DNA of 64,000 nt from contig NZ_FOYQ01000001.1 of NCBI RefSeq assembly GCF_900115205.1, positions 1,143,240 to 1,207,239 on the forward strand, read 5' to 3'. The stretch comes from Robiginitalea myxolifaciens (GTDB taxonomy: Bacteria > Bacteroidota > Bacteroidia > Flavobacteriales > Flavobacteriaceae). Numbering within the stretch: the stretch's first letter is position 1; the number at the start of each line of letters is the position of its first letter. The notes beneath the pieces were generated by a model. It ran no database searches and was not told where the DNA came from. It was given only the letters and a program-made list of their open reading frames with translations. The translations under genes and the position numbers were made by a program. Shown piece after piece: positions 1-8,450 of the stretch.

Positions 1-488
1 GGGCTATAAAACAAAACAATGTCAAAATCCTGACCTAATGACCAGCGCTTGAGGTGTGTACGATAGACTACTTCCTCCTGGAATTCAATATTGTGCTCCT
101 TGAGAATCCGGGATAATTCCCCTAGTCTTCGGTTCCCGCAATAATGAATAAAATGACGCTCGGGATATTCGCTAGCCAGAATCTGAGCAAGGTCCGCCGC
201 CTTATCGGCAACAGCCAGAATTCTAACCGAATACTCCCCGAGTAACCCCTGGGTTTTTGATCCAACACAACAAGCCTCTATTGCATGGTCGCGAAGCAGC
301 ACATCGCACGCACGCACAGCATTCTGACTTGTAAATATTGGGGTATATCCCGCCGGGATCTTCCCTTCCGCGGGCAGCAATTCTATGGAAATAGCATCGT
401 ACTGGTGGAAATCCAAAGACGCTCCCAGCATGTTTTGCTGCTCCACATTCAATTTGCGGGTGGAAAGGACCTTCGGGTTTTCGATCAT
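1..488 (-). CDS. hemD: Uroporphyrinogen-III synthase, 5' part (runs off left edge)
   Basis: My translation of the minus strand from an ATG at 488 stays open to the window edge (about 162 codons). It reads like a HEM4-family protein; a segment IFTSQNAV lies at about residues 51-58, resembling the Rossmann-like fold signature of uroporphyrinogen-III synthases. The enzyme inverts ring D and cyclises hydroxymethylbilane to uroporphyrinogen III in cytosolic haem synthesis. The ATG overlaps the hemC stop codon in an ATGA arrangement, so it is translationally coupled to hemC and belongs to a hemA-hemC-hemD operon. The C-terminal part is outside the window, so completeness cannot be judged. Family assignment rests on weak sequence motifs plus strong gene order. 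Confidence 0.85.
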   Translation of the reverse strand, partial: MIENPKVLSTRKLNVEQQNMLGASLDFHQYDAISIELLPAEGKIPAGYTPIFTSQNAVRACDVLLRDHAIEACCVGSKTQGLLGEYSVRILAVADKAADLAQILASEYPERHFIHYCGNRRLGELSRILKEHNIEFQEEVVYRTHLKRWSLGQDFDIVLFYS

Positions 489-1456
489 TGATCCAGGGCG
501 TTTCGCAGGGTTTCCATTATAGCCGCTCCTCCAGCCTCTAGTGTAGTTCGGGCATATTGTTCTCCAAGGATCTTTGCATAGGCCTGCACTTGCTGCGAAT
601 ATTCTTCGAGCGGACCAACCCCTGTAAGAATATCTTCGGGTATTAAGGAACGTTCCTCTATAGTGCTTACGTCGCGGCCATCTAACGAGAAAACACCTCC
701 CGTAAAGAGTATCTCATTTTTCTTAATTCGGGCCAACGCACCGATAGGCGCAGTACATCCTCCTTCGAGGCCTCGCAAAAAATACCTTTCAATACCTACG
801 CACAACTCGGAAGGTAAATGGTTCAAATTCCTTACCTGTTCAAATACCTGGGGGGCATCTTCCCGAACGGCAACCATTAAGGCACCTTGGGCAGGTGCCG
901 GCAACATCCAGTCCAATACTTCGAGGTGTTCGGGTTTAATCTCGAGACGCTCCAGCCCGGCAGCAGCAAAGATGGCCCCATCCCAGGCCGAGTCTTCCAA
1001 TTTTTGAAGTCTGGTTTGAACATTCCCCCTGAGATTTTCAATGCGGTCTCCGGGGTACTTCCGCAACCACTGTGCTTTCCGTCGCAGGCTCCCGGTTGCC
1101 ACCACTCCATGGCGCTGGTTTCCGGGAGTATTCTTTCGCACCAAAACGTCTTCGATTGTCCCTCGCGGTAGAACGGCAGCTTGAATTATTCCCTTGGGTA
1201 AGGCAGTGGGAACGTCTTTCAGGGAATGTACCGCCAGATCTATTTGGCCGGCTAAAAGGGCCACATCCAGGGTTTTGGTAAATATCCCGGTTATTCCAAG
1301 TTCGTAAAGGGGCTTATCCAGGATAAGGTCGCCGGTAGACTTTACCGGGACCAATTCAGAAGGGTAGCCGTGCTGCTTTAATTCCTCCTGCACTTTTCGC
1401 GCTTGCCATAGGGCCAGGGCACTATCCCGGGTCCCGATTTTGAGCAGACGGCTCAT
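485..1456 (-). CDS. hemC: Hydroxymethylbilane synthase (porphobilinogen deaminase)
   Basis: A 323-residue enzyme joining four porphobilinogen units into hydroxymethylbilane in the cytosol. Visible motifs are GTRDSALAL (8-16), VHSLKDVP (76-83), the substrate-binding TGSLRR (121-126), LRGNV (142-146) and the dipyrromethane-cofactor cysteine in EGGCTAPIGA (C234). A longer frame reaches back to 1495, but the ATG at 1456 places the start directly before GTRDSALAL as in the family and overlaps the hemA stop as ATGA, so I use it. It sits between hemA and hemD with overlapping ends at both sides, which indicates a coupled operon. Full length and no missing residues. Confidence 0.97.
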   Translation of the reverse strand: MSRLLKIGTRDSALALWQARKVQEELKQHGYPSELVPVKSTGDLILDKPLYELGITGIFTKTLDVALLAGQIDLAVHSLKDVPTALPKGIIQAAVLPRGTIEDVLVRKNTPGNQRHGVVATGSLRRKAQWLRKYPGDRIENLRGNVQTRLQKLEDSAWDGAIFAAAGLERLEIKPEHLEVLDWMLPAPAQGALMVAVREDAPQVFEQVRNLNHLPSELCVGIERYFLRGLEGGCTAPIGALARIKKNEILFTGGVFSLDGRDVSTIEERSLIPEDILTGVGPLEEYSQQVQAYAKILGEQYARTTLEAGGAAIMETLRNALDQ

Positions 1457-2733
1457 GAATTGTCGCTTTCCAGTTGAAAAACTTTGCGGATCCATTCGAG
1501 GCTTTCATCCGTATCGCTGCCATCGTCTTTCAGGTGATTGGCAAACTGCCTGGTGATTTTGTGGATGATGCGGTCGGCCACTGCTTCGGCCTGCTCGTGG
1601 TGGAAATCGGAGAACTTGCGCGACTGGAAATCTATTTCCTCGTCCCGCAGGTGTTTTAGTTTTTGATTCAGGGCCTTAATGACGGGAGCAAAGCGACGAC
1701 TTTCCAGCCAGGCGCCGAACTCGGCTTTTACCTCCTCGATAATGGCTTCCGCCTTAGGGATGTCCTTGCGGCGTTCCAAGATGGTCTGGTCTGTAATCTG
1801 GGACAGTTGATCCAGGTGAACCCGGGTTACTCCATCGATATCTGAAATGGCTGGATCCACGTTCATTGGGATACTCAAATCCAAAATCCAGCGCTTGCGC
1901 ACCTCAGCTTGCTCGCTTTCTGCCGTCCCGCCGAATTGTTCGGGGGTCAGGGTCGGGGTTGGAGAACCGGTGGCAACGATGATGACATCGGAACGCCCCA
2001 CTTCCTCCTGCAAAGCGTCTAAGGGTCGTACCAGCAGATCAAAGCGCCCACCGATAGATTCTGCATTTTGCAAGGTTCGGTTAATGAGGGTAATTCGGGA
2101 ATGTCCGGTATGTTTTACGAGGTTCTCGCAGGTGTTTCGACCTATTTTTCCCAGGCCAAAAAGCAGGATTCGCTTGTTGCCAATATCCGGGACCCGCGCC
2201 ATAAGGTATTGGACCGCGGCGAAAGCTACTGATGTAGCCCCACTGGATATCCGTGTTTCGTTTTTAACGCGTTTGCTCGCCTGGATCACGGCATTCAACA
2301 GCCGCTCCAAAAATGGATTGGCAATACCCGCCGCCTTGGAGGCGATAAAGGACTTCTTTAGCTGACTAATGATCTCGAAATCTCCAAGAATCTGACTATC
2401 CAAACCTGAACCGACGCGAAATAAATGCGCTATGGCTTCGGTATTCTCGTAAACATATCCAATGGATTCAAAAACCTCCTCGGTGCCGTGGCTATGGGTA
2501 CACAGCAATCGAATCAAGTGCTCCGGGGAAGCTGCAAAACCATGAAGCTCCGTACGGTTGCAGGTGCTGCAAACCAGTAAGCCGTCGATTCCTTCCTCCC
2601 GGGCCTGCTCTAATAATTCATCGATAGCCGCCTGGCTCAACGCAAAGCGTCCGCGTGTCTCGGCATCGGCCTTTTCGAAGTTCAGGCCAATAGTAATGAA
2701 TCGGTGATGTCTGGAAATATGATATTTCTTCAT
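1453..2733 (-). CDS. hemA: Glutamyl-tRNA reductase
   Basis: A 426-residue NADPH-dependent reductase that converts glutamyl-tRNA to glutamate-1-semialdehyde, the first committed step of the C5 haem pathway. The nucleophile is the cysteine in STCNRTE (C58), and the dinucleotide-binding GLGKIG motif is at 193-198. The C-terminal helical dimerisation domain follows. It is the first gene of the hemA-hemC-hemD operon and is transcribed divergently from an AraC-type regulator across a 193-base gap. Length is normal for the family. The gap holds an inverted repeat and a TATTTTTG box that could drive it. Confidence 0.97.
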   Translation of the reverse strand: MKKYHISRHHRFITIGLNFEKADAETRGRFALSQAAIDELLEQAREEGIDGLLVCSTCNRTELHGFAASPEHLIRLLCTHSHGTEEVFESIGYVYENTEAIAHLFRVGSGLDSQILGDFEIISQLKKSFIASKAAGIANPFLERLLNAVIQASKRVKNETRISSGATSVAFAAVQYLMARVPDIGNKRILLFGLGKIGRNTCENLVKHTGHSRITLINRTLQNAESIGGRFDLLVRPLDALQEEVGRSDVIIVATGSPTPTLTPEQFGGTAESEQAEVRKRWILDLSIPMNVDPAISDIDGVTRVHLDQLSQITDQTILERRKDIPKAEAIIEEVKAEFGAWLESRRFAPVIKALNQKLKHLRDEEIDFQSRKFSDFHHEQAEAVADRIIHKITRQFANHLKDDGSDTDESLEWIRKVFQLESDNS

Positions 2734-2753
2734 CCCTGTTTGCGCAAACGTTG

Positions 2754-2761
2754 CAAAAATA
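2754..2761 (-). promoter_or_regulatory. Putative -7 box for hemA
   Basis: The minus strand reads TATTTTTG, a match to the Bacteroidota TAnnTTTG -7 element, 20 bases before the hemA start codon. A TTTG lies about 15 bases further upstream, which is closer than the usual spacing of about 20, so the -33 partner is weak. A second TATTTTTG copy lies just upstream. Confidence 0.35.
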
Positions 2762-2893
2762 GTCGTTCGGACTTGGCAAAAATAACGCTAGCGGTTCTAT
2801 AAGTACCGAACCAGGTCTAAAATTGGACCCTACATGGCTAAAATGGGGAAAATCCTTAATTTTGGGGTCATCAACTCGATAATTCTTTGAATA

Positions 2894-2912
2894 ATTTAGA
2901 ACAACTCTAAAT
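2894..2912. promoter_or_regulatory. Inverted repeat between hemA and AraC gene
   Basis: ATTTAGA-ACAAC-TCTAAAT is a perfect 7-base inverted repeat with a 5-base spacer, 15 bases before the AraC-type gene's ATG and 161 bases from the hemA start. Its position in the divergent intergenic region makes it a candidate operator for the neighbouring regulator; the role is inference. Confidence 0.4.
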
Positions 2913-2926
2913 AGTTCTCCCTAATT

Positions 2927-3835
2927 ATGTCCACGAAAGAGACGCTTAAAAATGTCGCCAGCGGTTCGCTGCGTATGCTGCCCATCGAAGCTGAAGTTTA
3001 TTTGCTTAGGGGAGAGAATGAGCAGCAGCAACCCGCCCTGTTGCAGCGTGAAATCGAAACCGGGTACCTGCAGTTCCATTTTGGATTGAAAGGTCGCGCC
3101 CGGCTTTTTTACAACAATGACAGCTATATCCTTGATTTGCCGGAAGAACAGTCGCTGATCCTCTACAATCCCCAGCACAACCTCCCGCTGAAAATGGAGC
3201 TTTCCCCGGGGGCCCGCGTTTTTAGCCTGGTTATGAGTATTCGCCGATTCCACAGCCTCTTTACCAACGAGGCCGATAGTATCCCATTTCTCAAGGAGGA
3301 ATACAAGGAGAAGCGTTACTACCAACAGCACCCCATAGGAGCCGCACTTTCCGTGGTACTCAGCCAATTGTGGAACGAACACATGCACCCTTCGGTGCGG
3401 GAGTTGTATATCCGGGCCAAGACATACGAACTGCTCTCCCTTTATTTCAACCGCAACGCCGATGCCCAGGCCGAGCAGTGCCCCTTCCTGGTCGACGAAG
3501 AGAACCTGGGTAAAATCCGTCGCGCCAAGGAGATCATTATCCAACGGATGGCAGAGCCCCCTACCCTGGCCGAGCTGTCGCAGGAAATAGGACTCCCCTT
3601 GAAAAAACTAAAGGAAGGCTTCCGCCAGATCTACGGGGATTCGGTCTACAGCTACCTTTTTGATTACAAAATGGAGAGTGCACGTAAAATGCTGGAAAGT
3701 GGAAAATTCAATGTGAATGAGGTAGGTCTCAAAATTGGCTACAGTACGGCGAGCCACTTTATTTCGGCCTTCAAGAAGAAGTACCACACCACACCAAAAA
3801 AATACCTGATGGCCCTTGCCCAACAGGGTGCCTGA
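2927..3835 (+). CDS. AraC-family transcriptional regulator (PchR-like)
   Basis: A 302-residue cytosolic DNA-binding regulator. Residues about 1-190 form a sensor region with the segment GYLQFHFGLKG, resembling PchR-type regulators that respond to iron or siderophore status. Residues about 200-300 hold two helix-turn-helix motifs of the AraC type, including EVGLKIGYSTASHFISAFKKKYHTTP. It is divergent from the hemA operon and one gene cluster away from ferrochelatase, so control of haem or iron genes is a reasonable inference, but the sequence shows no ligand. The end is four bases from the convergent DUF1460 gene. Confidence 0.9.
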   Translation: MSTKETLKNVASGSLRMLPIEAEVYLLRGENEQQQPALLQREIETGYLQFHFGLKGRARLFYNNDSYILDLPEEQSLILYNPQHNLPLKMELSPGARVFSLVMSIRRFHSLFTNEADSIPFLKEEYKEKRYYQQHPIGAALSVVLSQLWNEHMHPSVRELYIRAKTYELLSLYFNRNADAQAEQCPFLVDEENLGKIRRAKEIIIQRMAEPPTLAELSQEIGLPLKKLKEGFRQIYGDSVYSYLFDYKMESARKMLESGKFNVNEVGLKIGYSTASHFISAFKKKYHTTPKKYLMALAQQGA

Positions 3836-3838
3836 TTC

Positions 3839-4684
3839 CTATTGCGGACGGGCAACAACAATTCCCACATTACGCCGCACCCCTTTCAGGTAGTCGGCCA
3901 GGGGCTCTGAGGTGATCATGACCTGTCCGCTGGTCGAAGCATGGAGTAAATGGATGCGTCCCGTATCCATTCGAATGGCCAGACCGGTATGGGTTACATC
4001 CAGGCCATCGATATCGGTAGCCAGGGCTATGATATCCCCATCCCGCATTTTCGCTTCCTGGCTGGCAACATCGTCTCTCGGCAGTATGCAAAGCGGAGCT
4101 TTGGAAATCTGCTTTTCTATCTTAACTATCGCATCAAAATGGGCCTCATCGGCCAGGAAAGGGTAGCTCTTACGATGGGTTCCCATGAAATTGATCTCCT
4201 TGTAAAGGGTTACCCCACTCAACTCCTCGGTGATATCTTTTACGTAGCCTTTTGCGCTGTTATCCCGGATCCATTCCGTAAAATAATGCAGGCGCGATGC
4301 ATAACCTTCCCGTTTTCCTTCCCGGTAACGCACCTCTTCCAGGGTACGCAGGTACCGTTTCCAATTCAGGGATTTCTCCTTGCTCAGGTGCCCGAGTACC
4401 AGCGCATTTTCCACAAAGGTGGTGCAGTCCATCCCCCTGAAATTTACCACCAGCGGTTCCCGATCTCCCACTTCCAGCGTCTGGGCCACATAAGGCGTGC
4501 CGAGCATGGCTTTTCCGGCCGCAATAATTCCCACTCCGGTTTCTTCCCATTCGCCTTCCTCCAGGCTCCCTTTCAGGGAATCAAAGATGGCGAGATCGAG
4601 CGGCTGATAAGCCGGGGAATTCTCCTGGGCCAAAAAGCTTGTGGAAACAAATAAGGCGATAACGAAGGCAAATACGGGGCGCAT
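3839..4684 (-). CDS. DUF1460 exported amidase-like protein
   Basis: A 281-residue protein with an N-terminal signal peptide (about residues 1-20, ending near LAQ). The mature part matches the DUF1460 family of NlpC/P60-like fold proteins related to N-acetylmuramoyl-L-alanine amidases: it has LGTPYVAQTLE and then RGMDCTTFVENAL with the candidate catalytic cysteine, and a later THTGLAI segment with a conserved histidine. Such proteins act on muropeptides in the periplasm. It stands alone between the convergent AraC gene and a minus-strand MscS gene. The exact substrate is not visible. Confidence 0.88.
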   Translation of the reverse strand: MRPVFAFVIALFVSTSFLAQENSPAYQPLDLAIFDSLKGSLEEGEWEETGVGIIAAGKAMLGTPYVAQTLEVGDREPLVVNFRGMDCTTFVENALVLGHLSKEKSLNWKRYLRTLEEVRYREGKREGYASRLHYFTEWIRDNSAKGYVKDITEELSGVTLYKEINFMGTHRKSYPFLADEAHFDAIVKIEKQISKAPLCILPRDDVASQEAKMRDGDIIALATDIDGLDVTHTGLAIRMDTGRIHLLHASTSGQVMITSEPLADYLKGVRRNVGIVVARPQ

Positions 4685-4753
4685 TGGAGTAGGTGTTTTA
4701 TATAAGTACGTTTTAAAGACCGGTTAAGTTTCCATTCCCGCGTTATCTTATCG

Positions 4754-5809
4754 TTAGGTTTCCCCCTGGAGCAGTACCCGTGTTCGCGCCAGGCTTTCGG
4801 GATACTCCCGCTGGAGGAAATCAATGAGTTTTTCCCGGGTCAATACCCGCAGATCCCAGGCCCGGCCCGCATCGGAAGCACTGACCAGGGCGCGCACTTC
4901 TACTCCCGCTGCCGTAACATTGGTAACCTGGACATTGGCTACCTGCCCGTCCCAAAGCTCGGTTTGTTTAACAATCTTGTCGAGCTCCTTCCGGATGGCA
5001 TCTACCGGAACGGTGTAATCGGTATAGATAAAAACCGTCCCCAGGATATCCGAAGTGGTTTTGGTCCAGTTCTGGAATGGCTTCTCAATGAAATAGGTTG
5101 TCGGTACAACCAGTCGCCGCTTATCCCAGATAGCTATGGTAACATAGGTCAGGGTAATTTCTTCAATCCTTCCCCATTCCCCCTCTACTATAACGACGTC
5201 GTCCAGGCGGATGGGTTGCGTAATCGCAATCTGGATCCCCGCGAGAATCGTTGCTATAAGTTTCTGGGCGGAAAAGCCGATGATGATCCCGGCTACCCCT
5301 GCAGAGGCAAAAACACTGATTCCCACCCGCCGGATACCCTCAAAACTCATCAAGGCAAGGCCCAGGGCCAGGATAATGATGATAAAAATGACAATCCGCT
5401 CCAGGATGGTAAACTGGGTGTAGATTTTGCGCGCCTTTAAATTATCGCTATCCCCTACATCGTACTGTGCAATGACTACTTTCTTCACCACGCGCAGGGC
5501 ACGGATCACCAACCAGGTGAAGGCGAAAATAAACAGGAGGGTCCCCGCTTTTCTGAAATACCAGGCATAGTCTTCCAAGCCGAGGAGGGATCGCAGCGCT
5601 TCCATGCGGAGCAGCAGCGAAAAAAGGATCAATATCAGCGGCCGGGCCACCCTTCTGATAGTTCCCTTGGGCAAGAGGTATTTCGGATTCTTCCCCATTG
5701 CGCGCAAGGTCCGGTCAACGATGATATACAGGACCACCATCCCCAACAAAGCCAGGCTCAGATAGAGCAAAGCACTTTGGGTCTCGTCCTGAAGTATTTT
5801 TTGCAGCAT
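4754..5809 (-). CDS. Mechanosensitive ion channel (MscS family)
   Basis: A 351-residue inner-membrane channel. Transmembrane segments are seen at about 12-32, 50-68, 88-106 and 130-155, followed by the pore helix with SVFASAGVAGIIIGFSAQKLIATILAGIQIAIT and the beta domain beginning with DDVVIVEGEWGRIEEITL, characteristic of MscS. It should open under membrane tension during osmotic downshock. The stop lies 69 bases upstream of the DUF1460 gene on the same strand, so they might be cotranscribed. No unusual features. Confidence 0.93.
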   Translation of the reverse strand: MLQKILQDETQSALLYLSLALLGMVVLYIIVDRTLRAMGKNPKYLLPKGTIRRVARPLILILFSLLLRMEALRSLLGLEDYAWYFRKAGTLLFIFAFTWLVIRALRVVKKVVIAQYDVGDSDNLKARKIYTQFTILERIVIFIIIILALGLALMSFEGIRRVGISVFASAGVAGIIIGFSAQKLIATILAGIQIAITQPIRLDDVVIVEGEWGRIEEITLTYVTIAIWDKRRLVVPTTYFIEKPFQNWTKTTSDILGTVFIYTDYTVPVDAIRKELDKIVKQTELWDGQVANVQVTNVTAAGVEVRALVSASDAGRAWDLRVLTREKLIDFLQREYPESLARTRVLLQGET

Positions 5810-5946
5810 GGCGCAGGGGTAGAATTTTGCTTGAAACTAGGCAAAAATTCACCGAAATCCACAGCCTTTGCGGTCAAATTGAAAATCCCTATCTCCCTAT
5901 TGACAATTCCGGGGCCAAGGGCTTCCCGGAACTGCCCCAGAAAGCT

Positions 5947-5954
5947 TATTTTTG
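5947..5954 (+). promoter_or_regulatory. Putative -7 box for hemH
   Basis: TATTTTTG matches the Bacteroidota TAnnTTTG element about 50 bases before the ferrochelatase ATG. No TTTG is present at the expected -33 spacing, so this is a weak call. Confidence 0.3.
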
Positions 5955-6004
5955 TGCGTCTTTAAGACAAGCCTTTAACAACCCGACCCAAAGCTGTTTT
6001 GCTT

Positions 6005-7036
6005 ATGAAAGGTGTCCTTCTGGTCAACCTGGGTTCTCCGGACAGCCCAACGCCTAAAGATGTCCGACCCTATCTGGACGAATTCCTTATGGATGAACGC
6101 GTGATCGATGCCCCCAAGTGGCTTCGGAATTTGCTCGTCCGGGGAATTATTTTGCAAACCCGGCCCAAGAAGTCTGCCAAGGCTTACGCCAAAATCTGGT
6201 GGGATGAGGGTTCGCCCCTGATTGTGCTTTCTGAACGTTTTCGCGATAAGGTCCAGGAAGGGACCAAACTTCCGGTTGCGCTGGGGATGCGCTACGGCTC
6301 GGGGAGTATTGAAGAAGGGTTGGAAAGCCTAAAGTCACAAGGCGTTACCGAGGTACTGCTCGTACCGCTCTACCCGCATTACGCCATGAGTTCTTACGAG
6401 ACCGTAGTGGTCAAAGCCCTGGAGGTAGGCGCTGCAAAATTCCCGGAAATGGAGATTATCACCCTGCCGGCTTTTTACAAGAACCCCGAATATATCAAGG
6501 TCTTAAGCGAATCCATTGCCGAAGGTCTGAAGGATTTTGAATACGATCATATCCTGTTTTCCTACCACGGGATTCCGGAACGGCATATTCGCAAATCCGA
6601 CCCAACGCGATTCCATTGCAAAATCGACGGGCAATGCTGTAAGGTCAATTCGGTAGCCCACAATACCTGCTACCGCCACCAGGTCTACGATACCACGGAG
6701 CTGGTCAAAAAAGAACTGAACCTGCCCGAGGATAAGGTAAGTTCCTCCTTCCAAAGTCGTTTGGCCGGGGATCCCTGGCTCAAGCCGTACACCGATTATG
6801 AATTCAAACGCCTGGCCGAGGAAGGCAAGAAACGCCTGGCCGTAATCACCCCCGCTTTTGTCAGTGATTGTTTGGAGACCCTGGAGGAGATCGCAATGGA
6901 AGGTAAGGAGGAATTCCTGGAAGCCGGCGGTACGGATTACATCCATATTCCCTGCCTGAACGATCGGGAAGATTGGGTAGCCCTAATGGCAAAATGGATC
7001 AACACCTGGGCAGAAACGGAAGCCCTTCCGGTATAA
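6005..7036 (+). CDS. hemH: Ferrochelatase
   Basis: A 343-residue enzyme inserting ferrous iron into protoporphyrin IX, the last step of the classical protoporphyrin branch. The N-terminal GVLLVNLGSPDSP, the catalytic histidine in SYHGIPERH (H188) and the C-terminal FVSDCLETLEEI segment are family signatures. A TTG two codons upstream (5999) is in frame, but the ATG at 6005 fits the usual start better. A cysteine-containing segment (DGQCCKVNSVAHNTC) near 205-220 could be an iron-sulphur or metal site, as in some bacterial ferrochelatases. It is close to the hemA operon and its AraC-type regulator. Confidence 0.96.
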   Translation: MKGVLLVNLGSPDSPTPKDVRPYLDEFLMDERVIDAPKWLRNLLVRGIILQTRPKKSAKAYAKIWWDEGSPLIVLSERFRDKVQEGTKLPVALGMRYGSGSIEEGLESLKSQGVTEVLLVPLYPHYAMSSYETVVVKALEVGAAKFPEMEIITLPAFYKNPEYIKVLSESIAEGLKDFEYDHILFSYHGIPERHIRKSDPTRFHCKIDGQCCKVNSVAHNTCYRHQVYDTTELVKKELNLPEDKVSSSFQSRLAGDPWLKPYTDYEFKRLAEEGKKRLAVITPAFVSDCLETLEEIAMEGKEEFLEAGGTDYIHIPCLNDREDWVALMAKWINTWAETEALPV

Positions 7037-7061
7037 GGGATATCCCAGTTAATTCTAAAAC

Positions 7062-8450
7062 ATGGCCAACGTACGATCAGATCAACTCGGCTCTGAGCCC
7101 ATAGGCCGTTTGCTCATCAAGCAGGCGGTTCCCGCGTCTATCGGGATCCTGGTGATGAGCCTGAACATCCTGGTCGATACGATATTTGTAGGGAACTGGA
7201 TTGGTTCCATCGCTATCGCCGCCATCAATGTGGTGCTTCCCGTCTCCTTTTTTATCGCCGCCCTGGGGATGGCTATCGGGATCGGGGGAAGCAGTATAAT
7301 TTCCCGGGCACTCGGGGCGGAGAACAAGAACAAAGCCCTGAAGACATTCGGGAACCAGATTACCCTTACCATCCTGATTACGGTGGCCATGGTGGGCCTG
7401 GGACTCTACTTTGTGGACTCCCTGATCCCGGCCTTCGGGGGGAAGGGTGAGATCTTTGAACCGGCCAAGATCTACTATACCATTGTCCTCTACGGGGTCC
7501 CCTTCCTGGCGCTTTGTATGATGGGAAACACCGTGATCCGGGCAGAAGGCAAGCCCCGTTTTGCCATGATTGCTATGATCATTCCATCCGTCGGAAACCT
7601 GGTCCTGGACTACCTCTTTATTTATGTTTTCGATTGGGGGATGCACGGAGCCGCCTGGGCCACCACGGCCGGTTACCTGCTCTGTTTCGGATACATTTTC
7701 TGGTTCTTCCTCTCGAAAAATTCGGAACTCAAAATCAGCTGGCCCCACTTTGGGCTCAATGGGGGAATCCTGCGGGAAATCGGATCGCTCGGTTTTGTGA
7801 CCCTGTCGCGGCAGGCGGTTACCTCGATCACCTACCTGCTGATGAACAACATCCTCTTTGATCTCGGGGGCGAAGCCATGGTCGCCGTCTATGCGATTAT
7901 CGGACGCATGCTCATGTTTGCCCTCTTCCCGGTCTTTGGGGTAACCCAGGGGTTTTTGCCCATTGCCGGCTTCAACTACGGTGCGGAAAAATATGCCCGG
8001 GTTAAGGAATCCATATACACAGCGATCAAATATGCCGCCCTGGTCGCCACCCTGGTATTTGTTGTTTTAATGATATTCCCGGCCGAAATCGCCGGGCTCT
8101 TCCTCAGCAGTCGCGAGGGGATGTCGGCCACAGAAATCGAGACCAATACCTTTGTGCTGGAGCACACTCCTGCCGCCATGCGCTGGGTTTTTGCAGCGAC
8201 GCCAATCATTGCCCTACAACTTATCGGTGCCGCCTACTTCCAGGCTATCGGGAAAGCCATCCCGGCCTTGCTGCTGACCCTGACCCGTCAGGGGTTTTTC
8301 TTTATTCCACTAATCCTGACCCTCCCTTACTTTTTCGGGGAAATCGGGGTATGGAGCTCCTTCGCTATAGCCGATGTACTCGCTACTATCGTTACCGGCA
8401 TTTACTTAAAAAGGGAAATCGACCGGGACCTCAACCGAGTTGCTGCATAA
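7062..8450 (+). CDS. MATE-family multidrug/toxin exporter
   Basis: A 462-residue inner-membrane antiporter with about twelve hydrophobic segments. It starts with the typical N-terminal arrangement (ASIGILVMSLNILVDTIFVGN) and shows the internal two-fold pattern with a second half beginning near FVTLSRQAVTS. MATE proteins expel cationic drugs or metabolites using sodium or proton gradients. It begins 26 bases after hemH in the same direction, so cotranscription is possible. Its last 20 bases overlap the convergent oxidoreductase gene. Substrate cannot be read from sequence. Confidence 0.94.
   Translation: MANVRSDQLGSEPIGRLLIKQAVPASIGILVMSLNILVDTIFVGNWIGSIAIAAINVVLPVSFFIAALGMAIGIGGSSIISRALGAENKNKALKTFGNQITLTILITVAMVGLGLYFVDSLIPAFGGKGEIFEPAKIYYTIVLYGVPFLALCMMGNTVIRAEGKPRFAMIAMIIPSVGNLVLDYLFIYVFDWGMHGAAWATTAGYLLCFGYIFWFFLSKNSELKISWPHFGLNGGILREIGSLGFVTLSRQAVTSITYLLMNNILFDLGGEAMVAVYAIIGRMLMFALFPVFGVTQGFLPIAGFNYGAEKYARVKESIYTAIKYAALVATLVFVVLMIFPAEIAGLFLSSREGMSATEIETNTFVLEHTPAAMRWVFAATPIIALQLIGAAYFQAIGKAIPALLLTLTRQGFFFIPLILTLPYFFGEIGVWSSFAIADVLATIVTGIYLKREIDRDLNRVAA

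Noticed and set aside
3950-4654. 234-codon plus-strand frame opposite DUF1460
   Set aside because: Antisense shadow of the DUF1460 gene.
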